NCBI GenBank assembly: GCA_036927565.1
Contig: JAYESD010000008.1
Location: 21,842,100 to 21,906,099, forward strand
Origin: Tuctoria greenei
Taxonomy: Eukaryota; Streptophyta; Magnoliopsida; Poales; Poaceae
Length of the DNA: 64,000 bases
Direction of reading: 5' to 3'
The notes under the pieces were generated by a model. It worked only from the letters and a program-made list of their open reading frames with translations, had not been told where the DNA came from and ran no database searches. Of this stretch, positions 34,034 through 45,200 are shown piece after piece. A program made the position numbers and the translations under genes. Within the stretch, counting starts at the first letter, position 1. Each line of letters starts with the position of its first letter.

Positions 34034-35608
34034 TGTAAGACCTATGTATGCTGAAAACATTGGCTTGTAGTGAATACACTTGCTTTGATGATAAAAGTTT
34101 TGAATATCACCAAAATACATTTTTATCAAGGTCCGACTAGCTTTGGTTAGCTCCGTTGAGCTTTGTCATTAGCTCCGGCATGTCTTTGATAGCTCTGGCA
34201 TGTTTTTGCAAGGTCCGGAACTTGACTGCAGTGTTCCTGCTTTTCACTTGCAATGTTTGGTACTTGATTTATATTCTTGGAAAGTTTGCTTAGTATTCAT
34301 TTGCTAAGTTTTTGGTGTGTTTTGGTTGATATGGATAATATCGTGTTACTGTGGTTTTGCAACATGCTTATGTGTGGTTCTCACATAAGGTGTTGTGTTC
34401 GGAACTGACATGAGTCAAGTTGCAGACTTGGGCTCGTACGGATTGGTTGTTTATTCATGTGCAGGTGTTGCTTGAGTTCAAGTCATGGCTGGTGACGGGA
34501 TCCATTGGACTAGTCTCAGGGAGGAGATGAGGTTCCAACAACCAAGTTCGGGAGGAACTGTGGTTGAGCTGATCAGGAGGTCGCGCAGGATGATTGAATC
34601 AAGGGCAGTGCATATGAAGGTTACTAAACATCGAAGGAAGGTGTTCGCACGTATGCATGCGGAGCATGACGTGGCAACATGGTTCCGAAGATGGGATAAG
34701 GAAGGAAAGATCTGGTTGGAAGGATCGGATCGTATCGGTTGATGACTTTGGCTGCGGCAGAGTCGGTTATGGCTCGGTATGGAAAGTATCGAGTTGGTTA
34801 TGATAGGATTTCGTGTGGATCACGAATTTGAGTTGTTTAGGAATGTGGGATACGTTCCTAAGGTGTTTTGAAGTCTTAAGATTGTTTCTATCTGCGAATA
34901 GGAAGATCTTGAGCGGTTATGGAAAGTTCCAATTTGTGATCGGAGTAGGATTGGAGTCCTAGTTGAGATTGGGTTGGCCTAAGGGGTGGTTATATAAGCA
35001 AGGGAAGGCCAGAGCTCATGGTGCACGACTTTGGGGCTGTTCCTCTTGTGTTCTATTGAATAAAATTCGTGGTTTGAAGGAACTTTTGTGCCTTGTTCGT
35101 CTGGCTTGTTCCAGACAAGTTTTACTCGTCGAGTTTCTGGACAGCACTACCTTTCGTCGGTGGTTTTATCATAACTCGAGTTTACAGATCCAATTGACGT
35201 TATTATTTTTGTGTTGTCTTCACAACTTGATTATCTATCATCTGTAAAAATTGCACGGTCATTAGATTTGTGGTTTCTGATCTACACGAGTTTCTTTGCA
35301 GCGTCCCAGAACTGTTTTTCTCGGGTAGGACAGATTCACCTTTGTTCGATCTTTTGATCATAACTTGAGTTTCTCTCGACGGATTTGAGTGATTATTGTT
35401 CTGTTGTTCTCGTGACTTGATTCTCTTTGATATCTATCATTTTTGTCATGGTGAAACGCATTTAGATTAGTCTCACACACGATTTCTTTAACAGATCGTT
35501 TTTCTACCGAAAGGGTTGGGATTTAATTGTTTCCGCTGCGTAAGATTTTTAAATCTACCATTCACCCCCCCCCCTCTGGTCGCTTTTCACATGCTCTTCA
35601 ATCCTACA
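34034..35608 (+). repeat. 5' LTR of element C (1575 bp)
   Basis: Shorter than the LTR of B mainly because the U3 minisatellite is reduced. TATATAAG lies at 34991-34998 and AATAAA at 35059-35064. It contains the intact U3 open frame at 34485-34742. Confidence 0.9.
34485..34742 (+). CDS. 85-codon open frame in U3 of element C 5' LTR (intact copy)
   Basis: Same start (MAGDGIHWTSLREEM) and same length as the B copy, ending SDRIG and TGA. The peptide is strongly basic (RRSRRMIE, KHRRKVFARMH), has no membrane segment, and ends with an acidic-aromatic stretch. An acceptor-like ttcatgtgcag lies 24 bases upstream of the ATG. The first 15 codons are identical in B and C except where noted for the 3' copy of C. 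Function unknown; it could be a chance frame in an LTR of limited age. Confidence 0.4.
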   Translation: MAGDGIHWTSLREEMRFQQPSSGGTVVELIRRSRRMIESRAVHMKVTKHRRKVFARMHAEHDVATWFRRWDKEGKIWLEGSDRIG

Positions 35609-35610
35609 AT

Positions 35611-35623
35611 TGGTATCAGAGAC
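35611..35623 (+). promoter_or_regulatory. Primer-binding site of element C
   Basis: TGGTATCAGAGAC follows the LTR by two bases and matches the Met-type site except near its end. Confidence 0.85.
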
Positions 35624-35670
35624 ACGGTGCTCTAATATTTGTGATTTGCACGTGTTTTTGACTAATCATC

Positions 35671-36209
35671 ATGGAGAAGTACTCTGCCAAACCTTGTGTG
35701 TTTACTGGTATTGATTTTCAGGTTTGGAAGGCACGCATGGAGGCTTTCATCCAGGAACAAGGCTTTGCAATATGGGAGAAGGTATACAAGTGTTACGAAG
35801 TGCCATCAAACGATCAAGTTACAGCTACAAATCTGAGAGATGTCGACAACAACAACAAGGCTTGGAACTTGATCATACAAGGATTAACTCAAAGCGACTT
35901 CGACCGTGTTGCACACCTCCGATCTGCATACGATGTGTGGAAAGCACTTTGTGACTACCACGAAGGATCCAACACGATCAAAGAGGTAAGGCAAGACATG
36001 TTCAAGAAAGAATACATGCGCTTCGAGATGCAACCTGGTGAGTCTATTGATGACCTTTTTGCTTGCTTTAATAAAATTCTTAGCAACTTGCGTAGGATCA
36101 ATGTTAATTTTTCAGATGCTGAAAATGCTAGGCAATTGCTAAGTGCATTAGATATGTCAATTTGGGAGATGAAAGTCACATCTATTCATGAATCTACTGT
36201 CATGAGTAC
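35671..36209 (+). pseudogene. Gag of element C, part 1 (capsid region, cut by element G)
   Basis: An open frame from the ATG at 35671 codes for the capsid region (MEKYSAKPCVFTG ... FDRVAHLRSAYDVWKALCDYH ... GESIDDLFACFNKILSNL). It corresponds to residues 1-165 of B's gag without the premature stop. At 36205-36209 (agtac) it is interrupted by element G; the frame resumes after the second agtac at 49113-49117. Confidence 0.9.
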
Positions 36210-37037
36210 TGTCGACTGTTGGAGTCGGCAGATCCCCTGACACTATGAAAAGTGTTTGAAGGAGTTTATGGTTCGGTTTGGGCGCGCGGAGACCTAAGAA
36301 AGTGAAATGCGATTGGACACGAGTGACACAGTAGTTTACGTGGTTCGGGCCGCCTGAGCATAATACCCTACTCCACGGGTGTGTGTGTGTTGTATTAACT
36401 TGTGAGCTTGAGTGTCCGAGAGTTCTCCTCGTGTATCGTCGGTTTGTCCTTTTATAACATAAGGACAAACCGTTACAAGACAGCCTGGTCCGACATGTGG
36501 CCCTGGCGATTATTAGTATTGATACACGAGATTAATTGTTGTTAATAACCCTGTAACGGCTCCGACAGTGCCGTTACAGGTGTTAAGATCGTCCGATTAA
36601 TTATCATTAACGTGGAATTAATGGTAATTAATCGGGTCTTGAAGTCTACGGCTGTCCTTTGGAGATCCGGAGCCGTTACAACGTCTCCCGGAGGTTTTAA
36701 GCAGCTAGCTCCGACGTGTGGACACGTGGCAGCTCCGGAGCTTGCTTGGGAGAAGCGGGAAGCTCCGGGGTGGCCTGGCACGTGTCAGGTCCGGAGCTTC
36801 TCTCGGTCAGGGGTTACCTCCGGAGGTGCCGTTTCAGTACCTAGCCCGGAGCTTCACCCTTGTGGGTAATAACTCTGGTCTGTCAGTACACGTGGCAACC
36901 TAGAGGTTAACCATGTTGGAGAAGCGGGTCCGGTCACGTCTGGCGTGTGGGCCCCCGAGGGTCTTCAACTTGAGTAGATGTCCTTCCCTTGAGATCTTTG
37001 TAACCTCAGGGGGTGTATGGTTTTTAGGGTACCGACA
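36210..37037 (-). repeat. 3' LTR of element G (828 bp)
   Basis: Nearly identical to 48285-49112; differences seen at the positions equivalent to agca/agcg, ggtccg/ggcccg, gtctac/gtctgc, ggcacg/ggaacg, ccggag/ccgaag and ccggtc/ccgatc. It contains many AGCTCCGG/CCGGAGCT motifs. The plus-strand extra gene starts about 530 bp beyond it. Confidence 0.92.
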
Positions 37038-37049
37038 GTGGCCCCCTGG
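37038..37049 (-). promoter_or_regulatory. Polypurine tract of element G
   Basis: On the minus strand the sequence CCAGGGGGCCAC directly precedes the 3' LTR. Confidence 0.7.
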
Positions 37050-37567
37050 ACCTACCTCCGGGGAAGGCCAACGGGATGAAGTCATTCCGCCGGAGGTGGG
37101 TCCATACTTGCGACTCTTGGACTGGGTCTTCAAGGGTCTTCGGAGGTGCCTTTGGCGAGGTTTTATGGTTAAGTCCTGACGCGTGGCGCACCTCAGGCGG
37201 CAGATAAGATCTTTGACGTGCGGATCTCTCGCAATTGAAGGTCGTCGGTTCCCGATATGAAAACCGTATCGGTTCCGCGCGCCTTGTCAGTCCGCCGCCT
37301 TTGGGTTTCCCGCCTCGCGATGACAACTGTTCGCCTGGGTAAGAGCCTCGACTTGATCGTCGGGGTGGTCCCGGGCCCTCTTGTCATCGGCTGGGTTGAA
37401 TTCTTGAGTAGTATGCTTGACTCCCCTGCAGTTTCCATCCAAGCGTTGTGAGGGCTTACTTAAGAAGGAAAGCGCACCGTCGGGAGTTCTTTACGCTTTC
37501 CATCTGTTCTTGCGCTCAAACTCCCAACTCGTGATTTGCTTCTCTTCTCTCGCCTAGCTGTGCTGCG
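37050..37567 (+). promoter_or_regulatory. Likely promoter and leader of the antisense gene of element G
   Basis: This 0.5-kb GC-rich interval between the LTR and the ATG at 37568 has no open frame that is conserved in any way I can judge. A TATA-like box is not obvious. It must contain whatever drives the plus-strand gene unless transcription begins in the LTR at 36210-37037. Confidence 0.35.
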
Positions 37568-40500
37568 ATGGAGTTGGGTCTGCGTGAGAGTCGTTTGAAG
37601 ACGGAGAGCGATCTGAAGAAGGTCCGAGCCCTCATGGGGTGGTCGTCGGACTTCTTCAACCGTTCAGTCCGCGCCGGCGGGGAGCTTCCCTTTAAAAAGG
37701 AGCACTCCGGCGAAATGGTGTACTTTTCATCGTACGCCATGGTGGGGTTGATCCCACCGTTTTCTTCCTTCTTCTTGATGCTGCTGGACTTCTATGGTCT
37801 GCAGCTATACCACCTTGGCCCTCACTCCCTCCTCCTTGTGTCCATCTTTGTCCACTTCTGTGAGATGTGGGTGGGCATTCCCCCCTGCATCGAGCTCTTC
37901 CGCACCTTCTTCACCGTCCAAACCACCGGCCGAAGTGACGAGTACCTTGGCTTCTACTACTTTGTGAAGCGCAAGAAGTGCCCGTTCAAGTACCTCCGGT
38001 CGTTCCCTTCCGGGAAGTGGGATGACTGGAAGAAAGATTGGGTAGTCGTCCGGGTGGAGGAGCACGAGCGGTTGGAGCTGCCAGACGGTCTGCCCGGCAT
38101 TGACACGTCGGTGTGGAGCGAAGTTCCGGTGCTGGCGGCGGCTTTCGACCCCGACCTGTCCAGGATCCGCCAATGTGTGGAGGGAGGATTGACTCCCCAG
38201 GCGGTGTTCTGCAACTTCCTGTCCAACAGGTGGGCGCCGCTGAAGAGGAGGGAGAAGCTCGCCTGGGCCCTCAACAGCGTGATGGACGAAGACCGGGTTG
38301 AGACCGGGTTGAAGTCCAACATGGTGGGGAAGTCCCTGGAGTTTCACCTCAAGAAATTCCAGCACGGCATCGATGTAGACGGAGAGTACTTGACTCCGCC
38401 ATCGGCTTTCCTCCCCCTGAACGTGGAAGTTGAGTTCAGCAGGGAGCTCCGGCGGAAGATGCCCGCGCTTGACGACCTTGGCGTCGTCGAGAGAAGATCG
38501 ACCGCCCGGTTGGCGATCCCCGGGTTGTCGGAAGGCGGCTCCGCCCCTGTCTCTCAGCCAAGAGCTGAAGTCACCGGCAAGGGCAAGGAGCTGGCGGAGG
38601 AGCCGGAGAGCCGGAAGAGGAAGCTGCGACATGCTGACGGAAGGTCCGTTGGGCTCGCTACTTCCCCGCCAGTTCCCCGTCCTCAGGAGGGAAGATCTTC
38701 CGCCGCTGTAGCGTCTGTCCCCGTGGTGGGGTCCTTTCGGAGTGCCACTGTTCCGGCGGTGGGATCCTCCCGGAGTGCGGCTGTTCCCTTGATGGGTCCC
38801 TCCGGAGGTGCCAGCTCCGGACAGGCGACTCCGATTCGAGAAGCGGTGAGGGCCTCCAGATCTAGGAGTTCCTCCCGGTCTAGGAGAGCTCCGACCCGGG
38901 AAACGCCCGCGGCTACGGCAAGTCCTGGGAGTCCTCCCGGAGCTCCTACGCCGACCGTGGCCAGCCCGGAACGTCCGGGAAAGAGGTTCCGCGCAAGCTG
39001 GTGCGTGAGCCTCCCAAGGTAATTTTTCTTGCTTACCTCAATTAACTTTTAATTATAGTATCTGTTTGCTCAATTTCTTCATTCTTCATCTGCAGCATTC
39101 CCAAGAAGGGGAGTGAAGCTCCGCCCTCAGCCACAGTGTCTGAGGCTGCGAGGGCTTCTGCTCCAACTCCAGTGCCGCCCCAGGCGGAGGCTGCGACAGC
39201 TCCGGCGCCGGCTGCCGTGGTCATGGACCTCGACTCGTCTCCAGAAGTTCCCGTGGTAGCGCCGGACCACGGGATTGAAGATGCGCCAGCGGCACCCGCT
39301 CGGGAGGTTGAAGCTCCGGGCCCCTGTGCTGCAGAAGTAGATGCTCCGGCTGTCGAGCCGGAGGAAGTAGCGGTCCCGGCTTCAGAGCCGGAAAGTGCTG
39401 AAGCCCCGGCGGTCGAGCCAGAGGTAGCTGAAGCCCCGGCGTGCGAGCCGGAAGTTGAAGTGGTTCCGGCAATTGAGCCGGTTACTTCTGAAGCTCCGGT
39501 CGCAGAGCCGGTAGTTATTGGAGCGCCGGCTGCAGAGCCGGTGATGGTGGAGGCGCCGGCTGTAGCGCCGGTGGTTGAAGAGGTGAGGGGGCTTGAGCCT
39601 TCCTCAGGAGAAGCGTCCCGGCCGGAGCCATTGGAGGCGACGACGTCGATGGTACCCGTGGCGGAGCCAGAGTGCCTGAACGAAGTCGCCGGCCCCCAGC
39701 CTGAGGGGGCGAATGAAGATTTGGTGGCGGGACCTTCTTCGGTGGCGACTGAGGCCATCCCGGAGGAGGGCCCTAGTGCCTTGGAAGCTCGGGGTTCCGC
39801 TCTCGCAGAGTGGGACCCAATTTTTGTAAATGAAGACCCGCTGGAACCGGCGGAGGAGACCCCAGAAGGTCCGGGGCCCATCTCACTGTCGATGTCCATC
39901 GACAACGCTTGCTCCAGTCTGCGCCAAGTCCAACTAGCCTTCTTCCACGACAGCAAGGTTCTTGAAGAGGAGCGCCAAACCCTTAGGAGGTGGCGTAATC
40001 AACTTCAATTCGAGACCAAGCTGGCGCAGTCGAGGATTGCTGAGGACAAGGAATGGATCAGGCGGGAGAAGGTCCGCCTGGAGCTCTGGGGTGAGATGCT
40101 GGACGAGAGGGAGAGCATGACTCACAACCTCGACGCCCAATCTCGGGAGTACCATGACCAAGCTAAGGCTGCTAATGATGCGGCCAACGCTCGGTTCGAT
40201 CAACTCGAGGCCATCAGTACCGCACTCATCAAGCGCCGAGAGGCACTTGAGGGAAGGGAAAAACGGCTCGAGGATGAGGAGCAAAAACTCCTGGAGCTAC
40301 GGGACGACGTCTTGCGATGTGAAGAAGAGCTCGCCGAGAAGACAGCTCTGGCGGACAAGGGCCTCGAGGAGCGCGCTAAAAAATTGGAGGAGCGCTGCCT
40401 CGAGGAGGAGGAGAAGACCTGGGTGCGAGGGCAGGAGCTCTACGAGTATGAGTGCGCCCTCGTCGCCCGGGAGAAGAAAATAGAGGCTAGGGAGAAAGAC

Positions 40501-41037
40501 CTGGTCGACCGCCGGAACAAGATCCACCTCCGGGAGGAGGAGCTCGGAAGACTCGAAAAGCGGGTTGCTGCGAAGATTCAGCAAAACGCCAAAGAAGTTG
40601 AGCGCCTCTCCCGCGAGAATTCGGAGCTGGCGGCGGCCCGGAGGTCCTTGGAAGAGATGAAGGGCCTGAGGAAGACGGACTCCCTGCAAATTTGGGAGTT
40701 CCTGAGCAAGGCCGACGATGCGCTAGCGCCGATGGGTTTTAGCCCCGTGCTTCCGGATGATCCGGAGCCGGAGCCGGACCTTGCGCTGCAAGCGTTGGGC
40801 GCTGCGGGCAGCAAACTCTCCAAGGTGGGCGACGTTATCGCGGACCAGTTGGAGGTCGAGGGGCAATCCCTGGCTAGGAACGTCACAGAATATGTGTTGA
40901 CGTGCTACACTAGCCGGAACCCTCGATTCCCTCTGGACCCGGTGCTTGAAGGCCCCGTTGAAGGAGAAGGCGAAGCTACCCGAGCCAGCGTGTCGGAGGT
41001 CGCCCAGAAGGTCGCTGAGTTCTTCCATAGGGTCTAG
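37568..41037 (+). CDS. Antisense additional ORF of Tat element G (spliced; Transposase_28-like N-terminus, coiled-coil C-terminus)
   Basis: Exon 1 is 37568-39018 and exon 2 is 39096-41037, joined by removing a 77-bp AT-rich intron (AAG|GTAATT ... TCTGCAG|C). The joined frame is 1130 codons without stops; without splicing exon 1 ends at TAA inside the donor. The N-terminal ~200 residues (FNRSVRAGGELPF ... FFTVQTTGRSDEYLGFYYF) resemble the plant 'putative gypsy type transposon' domain. Then comes a Ser/Arg/Pro-rich linker, a repeat of about ten residues (APAVEPEVAE-type) at 39310-39590, and a long Glu/Arg/Leu-rich coiled coil (about 39930-40680). Such antisense ORFs next to the 3' LTR are known in Grande and Retand. 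The function is unknown. Confidence 0.85.
39019..39095 (+). other. Predicted 77-bp intron in the antisense gene of G
   Basis: Donor AAG|GTAATTTTT and acceptor CATCTGCAG|C are good plant sites; the interval is T-rich, contrasts with the GC-rich exons, and contains a ctcaat branch-like stretch about 25 bases before the acceptor. Removal joins two long frames in register. Confidence 0.85.
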
Positions 41038-42285
41038 GACTATCTTTCTTAGCCTTTATTTGTATCTTCTCTTCTTCCTCAATTTTGTAATCCTTTGTCC
41101 CCAGATGTAATCTCTGGTCTTCAAATGAAATGAAATCCCCAATTTTTCGTGAATTTCATTTTTTGTCTTCAACATCTTTGTCTTCACTTGGCCCCCTGGT
41201 AGATGTGCACAATTTGATTGTGGACATGTACCAAAAGGATGTTGAGTTTTGTTGAAGACAAATTTGCTTCGAACTCGTGTAGTTTAGGTCCGAAGTTTTC
41301 GATAGTGAAGGTCCCTTGAAGTCGTCGGAGCTTAGAAGCTCCGGCACTGTCCATCGTCGGAGCTTAGTAGCTCCGGCAGGAGCCTCTACCAACACGTTGA
41401 GTGTCGATAGTTAATACTTCAAGGTGTCGGAGCTTAGTAGCTCCGGCAATGACCCTTGCCACGCCTGGCTTGCTGGCAACAGACTCTAGTGATAGAGTCT
41501 TCTCACCATCTTTAAGTTAACGCCGGTGGGAGTCGGAGCTTGGTTAACTCCGGTTTTTCTCCATCAATATCGGGTTTATTTTTCCTGCACACTTAAGCCA
41601 AGAAAAACAGTAAAATTCGTTCCTTATCTATAACTTCGTCGCGGCTTACGGTTCTCAAGAGAATTTCAAGTTGAACACGATTTTTAGTATAATTGGATGA
41701 ATTGTCTTTTCTTTTAGATCCAATTGTCCATGGACCCACCTTACTTTGGCCTGCCGGGATGTAGGTAGAGTGGCGTCCTTAGGGTGCTTGACCAGGCTAA
41801 GTCGATAGCGCACTCCGGCCCTAGAATGGCTTGGCGGCTTTCAGGCGAGTTGACCACAGACGATATTTAAATCTAAAAAATCTGACAATTCAACTCAAAT
41901 TGTACATAAACCGGTTAAACTAGAACTTCTTAAGAATTGCACGTTTCTGTTATAGACAAGAAAGAGAAAAATAAAAATGTCGAGCCTTATGCAAAAATGA
42001 ATGCACGTGGAGTCTATTTCACATGAAGATGTCTTTCATTATAGGTCCGGGGTACAGGGGAAACAAGTACACTCTTAGGGTACGGAACCAGGCTAAGCGT
42101 GTTCGGTTTCTCGTTTAACCCAGGGTAATTAGCTACACTTCTAGTCCGGAGACTGTATCAAGTGTTGCATGAGCTTTCCAAACCTTTCGGGAAAGGTCCG
42201 GCTGCTCTCCCGGAGGAACTACCCGACTCTGTACAATGACTCTATAACATACACTTCAAGTTACTTAAGACTCACCTCCGTGGAA
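41038..42285. other. Convergent intergenic region of element G with repeated hairpins
   Basis: This lies between the end of the plus-strand gene and the end of minus-strand pol, so both transcripts run into it. The inverted repeat CGGAGCT-tagt-AGCTCCGG occurs at about 41345 and 41430, with variants at about 41327 and 41530. An AT-rich stretch with ttgtaatcc and aatgaaatgaaatcc near 41085-41150 could be the poly(A) region of the plus-strand gene. No gene. Confidence 0.6.
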
Positions 42286-45200
42286 TTAAGTGTAGAACTT
42301 ACGGAGGTGCTCGATGTTCCAAGGATTTGGGAGAGGTGTCCCATCCTCGGCAGCCAAGCGAACGCTTCCGGGACGGGATACTTTGATCACTCGGAAGGGC
42401 CCTTCCCAGCCGGGGGAGAGTTTGTTTTGCCCTTCTCTGGATAGTATTCTCCGTAGCACCAGATCGCCTTCCTCGAGCTGTCGGTTGTGTACATGCCGCT
42501 GATGATAGCGCCGTAGAGCTTGGCGATATCGGGCATTCCGAACAGCTGCTTGGCACCTTCCCTCCTCAAGGAGGTCTAGGTCTTCACGCCGGAGCTGGTC
42601 CTGCGCGGCTTCGTCGAAGGTCCGGACTCGGAGGGAACCCAAGGTGATTTCCGGAGGAAGGATCGCTTCAGCTCCGTACACCAGGAAGAAGGGTGTTTCT
42701 CCAGTTGCCCGACTTGGAGAAGTCCTGTTAGCCCATAGAGTGGGCGGAAGCTCTTCGATCCAATTAGCTCCGTGCTTTTTCAAACGCTCATAAGTGCGCG
42801 TTTTGAGTCCTTTAAGGATCTCTGCGTTTGCTCTCTCGGCTTGTCCATTGCTGGCAGGATGAGCTACGGAAGCGTAGCAAACTTGTATACCGAGGTCTTC
42901 GCAATATCCTTGAAATGCGGAGCTTGTGAACTGAGTCCCATTATCAGTGATGATCTTGTTTGGGACTCCGAATCTGCTCACGATAGATTGTAGAAAATTG
43001 ATTGCAGATTGTTTGTTGATCGTCACAACAGGAGTAGCTTCCGGCCACTTGGTGAACTTGTCGATGGCGACGTACAGGAACTTATAACCTCCGACGGCTC
43101 TTGGGGAGGGTCCCAAGATGTCCATCCCCCACACAGCGAAAGGCCACGTAGGAGGTATCATTTGTAAGGGCTGAGCAGGTGTATGAATTTGCTTTGCATG
43201 AAATTGGCATGCTTTGCATTTCTTCACTAGCTCAGTAGCATCCTGGAGCGCTGTAGGCCAGTAGAAGCCGTGCCGAAAGGCTTTCCCGACCAGCGTGCGG
43301 GAAGACGCGTGGTTCCCACACTCACCTCCATGGATTTCTGCGAGGAGCTCGCAGCCTTCTTCCCTTGTGATGCACCGCATTAGGATGCCGTTGGCACCGC
43401 GCCGGTAGAGATCCCCTTCTACCAACGTGTATCTTTTAGCCAATCTGACTACCCGGTCAGCGGATACATCATCGTCAGGAAGGATGTTGTCTTTCAAGTA
43501 GTTCCGGATCTCCGAGATCCATGCATCAGAACTGACTTGAGCATTTGAGTCTTGCGTGCTGGGTTGCTCGGAGCTTCCGGCAGCACCTACGACCCTTGAT
43601 GGCTGCCATGGTAACAGGGCCATCGGGACCGTCAGCTTCGGGATGCTGATCTCGCCCCCTTCGTTCAGCTCGGCAGGCTGAACTGTGGGTTTTGACATCC
43701 TCCGGACAAAGGTTCCGTCTAGAGCCGGAGCTCCGGTTGACGCCTTGGTCGAGAGTTCGTCAGCTTCAGCGTTGTGAGCACGCTGAACATGGTGAAAGTC
43801 TAGGACTTCGAAGTCCTTCTGAAGCCTCTGGACTTCAAGGAGATAAGCAGCCAGCTGGAGATTATTGCAGGAGCATTCACCCTTCACCTGCTTGATGACA
43901 AGTTGTGAATCTCCTTTGACCAGCAACTGCTTGACACCATATGATAGTGCCACCTTCAATCCATATATGAGTGCTTCGTACTCCGCCATGTTGTTGGTTG
44001 CCTTGAAGTCAAGGTGCACCATGTATTTTACCTTCTCCCCGGTTGGTGCGAGGAGAAGGATTCCAGCTCCGGCTCCCTGCTTCTGCATGGAGCCGTCGAA
44101 GTAAAGGGTCCAGTGAGGCTTAGTGAAGGCCGGAACTTGTGGTTCCATCTTCTGCTCGCTGGGGCCCCCAGGGTTTAATGGAGAGGGAGTCCATTCTGCC
44201 ACGAAATCTGCCAACGCTTGACTCTTGATTGCTTTTCTTGGAATGAATTCAAGGTCGAATTCAGCCAGTTCCGCTGCCCACTTTGCTATATTCCCAGTTG
44301 AATTGGGATTATGCAGGATCGCTCGAAGTGGATACGAGGTTACCACCGAGACTTTGTGAGCTTGGAAATAATGTCGAAGCTTCCTTGAGGCAATAAGAAC
44401 CGCGTAGAGCAGCTTATGCACCTCTAGGTATCGAGTCTTGGCATCATGTAACACTTCACTGATGAAGTATACTGGGCGTTGAATGGTCCGGACCCTCCCG
44501 GAGGGGTCCGGAACTTCCTCTTCATTGATCCGGACCTTGTCAGAGGGGTCCAGACTATCTTCGGGGACCTCCGGGTTCTGGGTGGAGGAACCCGGAGCTT
44601 CTTCAGGAATGACTTGGATCCTATCGGAAGGATCCAGGTCATCTGAAGTGGCTTCTTGTGGGCCCAAGTCTGGGAGCTGGGACCCAGACCCGCTTTCAGG
44701 AACCTCCGGATCCTCCCGAAGGGATCTGGATTCCTGAGTATTGGGTAGTTCCGGTCTCTCCGCAACCAGAACCATACTGACGACTTCGTCAGCTGCTGAA
44801 GTGTAAAGCAATAAAGGCTCACCAGGGTTCGGAGCTACCAAGACTGGTAGGGTGGTGAGGAACTGTTTCAGCTCCTGGAATGCCTTCTCTGCTTCTTCAG
44901 ACCATTGGAATGGTCTGGACTTCCTCAGCAACTTGAAGAAGGGAAGTGCCATTTCCGCCAGTCTTGAAATGAACCGACTGAGGGCTGCTAGACATCCAGT
45001 TAATTTTTGGACGTCTTTGATGCGGGTTGGTGGCCGCATGTCTTCGATGGCTTTTATCTTCGCCGGATTAGCCTCTATACCCCGGTGACTTACCAGGAAA
45101 CCAAGAAGCTTTCCGAAACTAACCCCGAAGACGCACTTGTCTGGGTTTAGCTTCGTGCGGGTGGCCCGCAGCTTGTCGAAGACAGCCTGCAAGGTGTCCA

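Noticed and set aside
33683..34054. 123-codon plus-strand frame
   Set aside because: It is antisense within an LTR fragment, crosses its U3 and TATA region, and ends inside element C.
37805..38632. 275-codon minus-strand frame
   Set aside because: It lies opposite exon 1 of the plus-strand gene of G; composition follows from GC-rich codons.
39042..39956. 304-codon minus-strand frame rich in Ser, Gly, Ala and Thr
   Set aside because: It is the shadow of the Ala/Pro/Glu repeat of the plus-strand gene of G, whose intron and domain layout support the plus strand.
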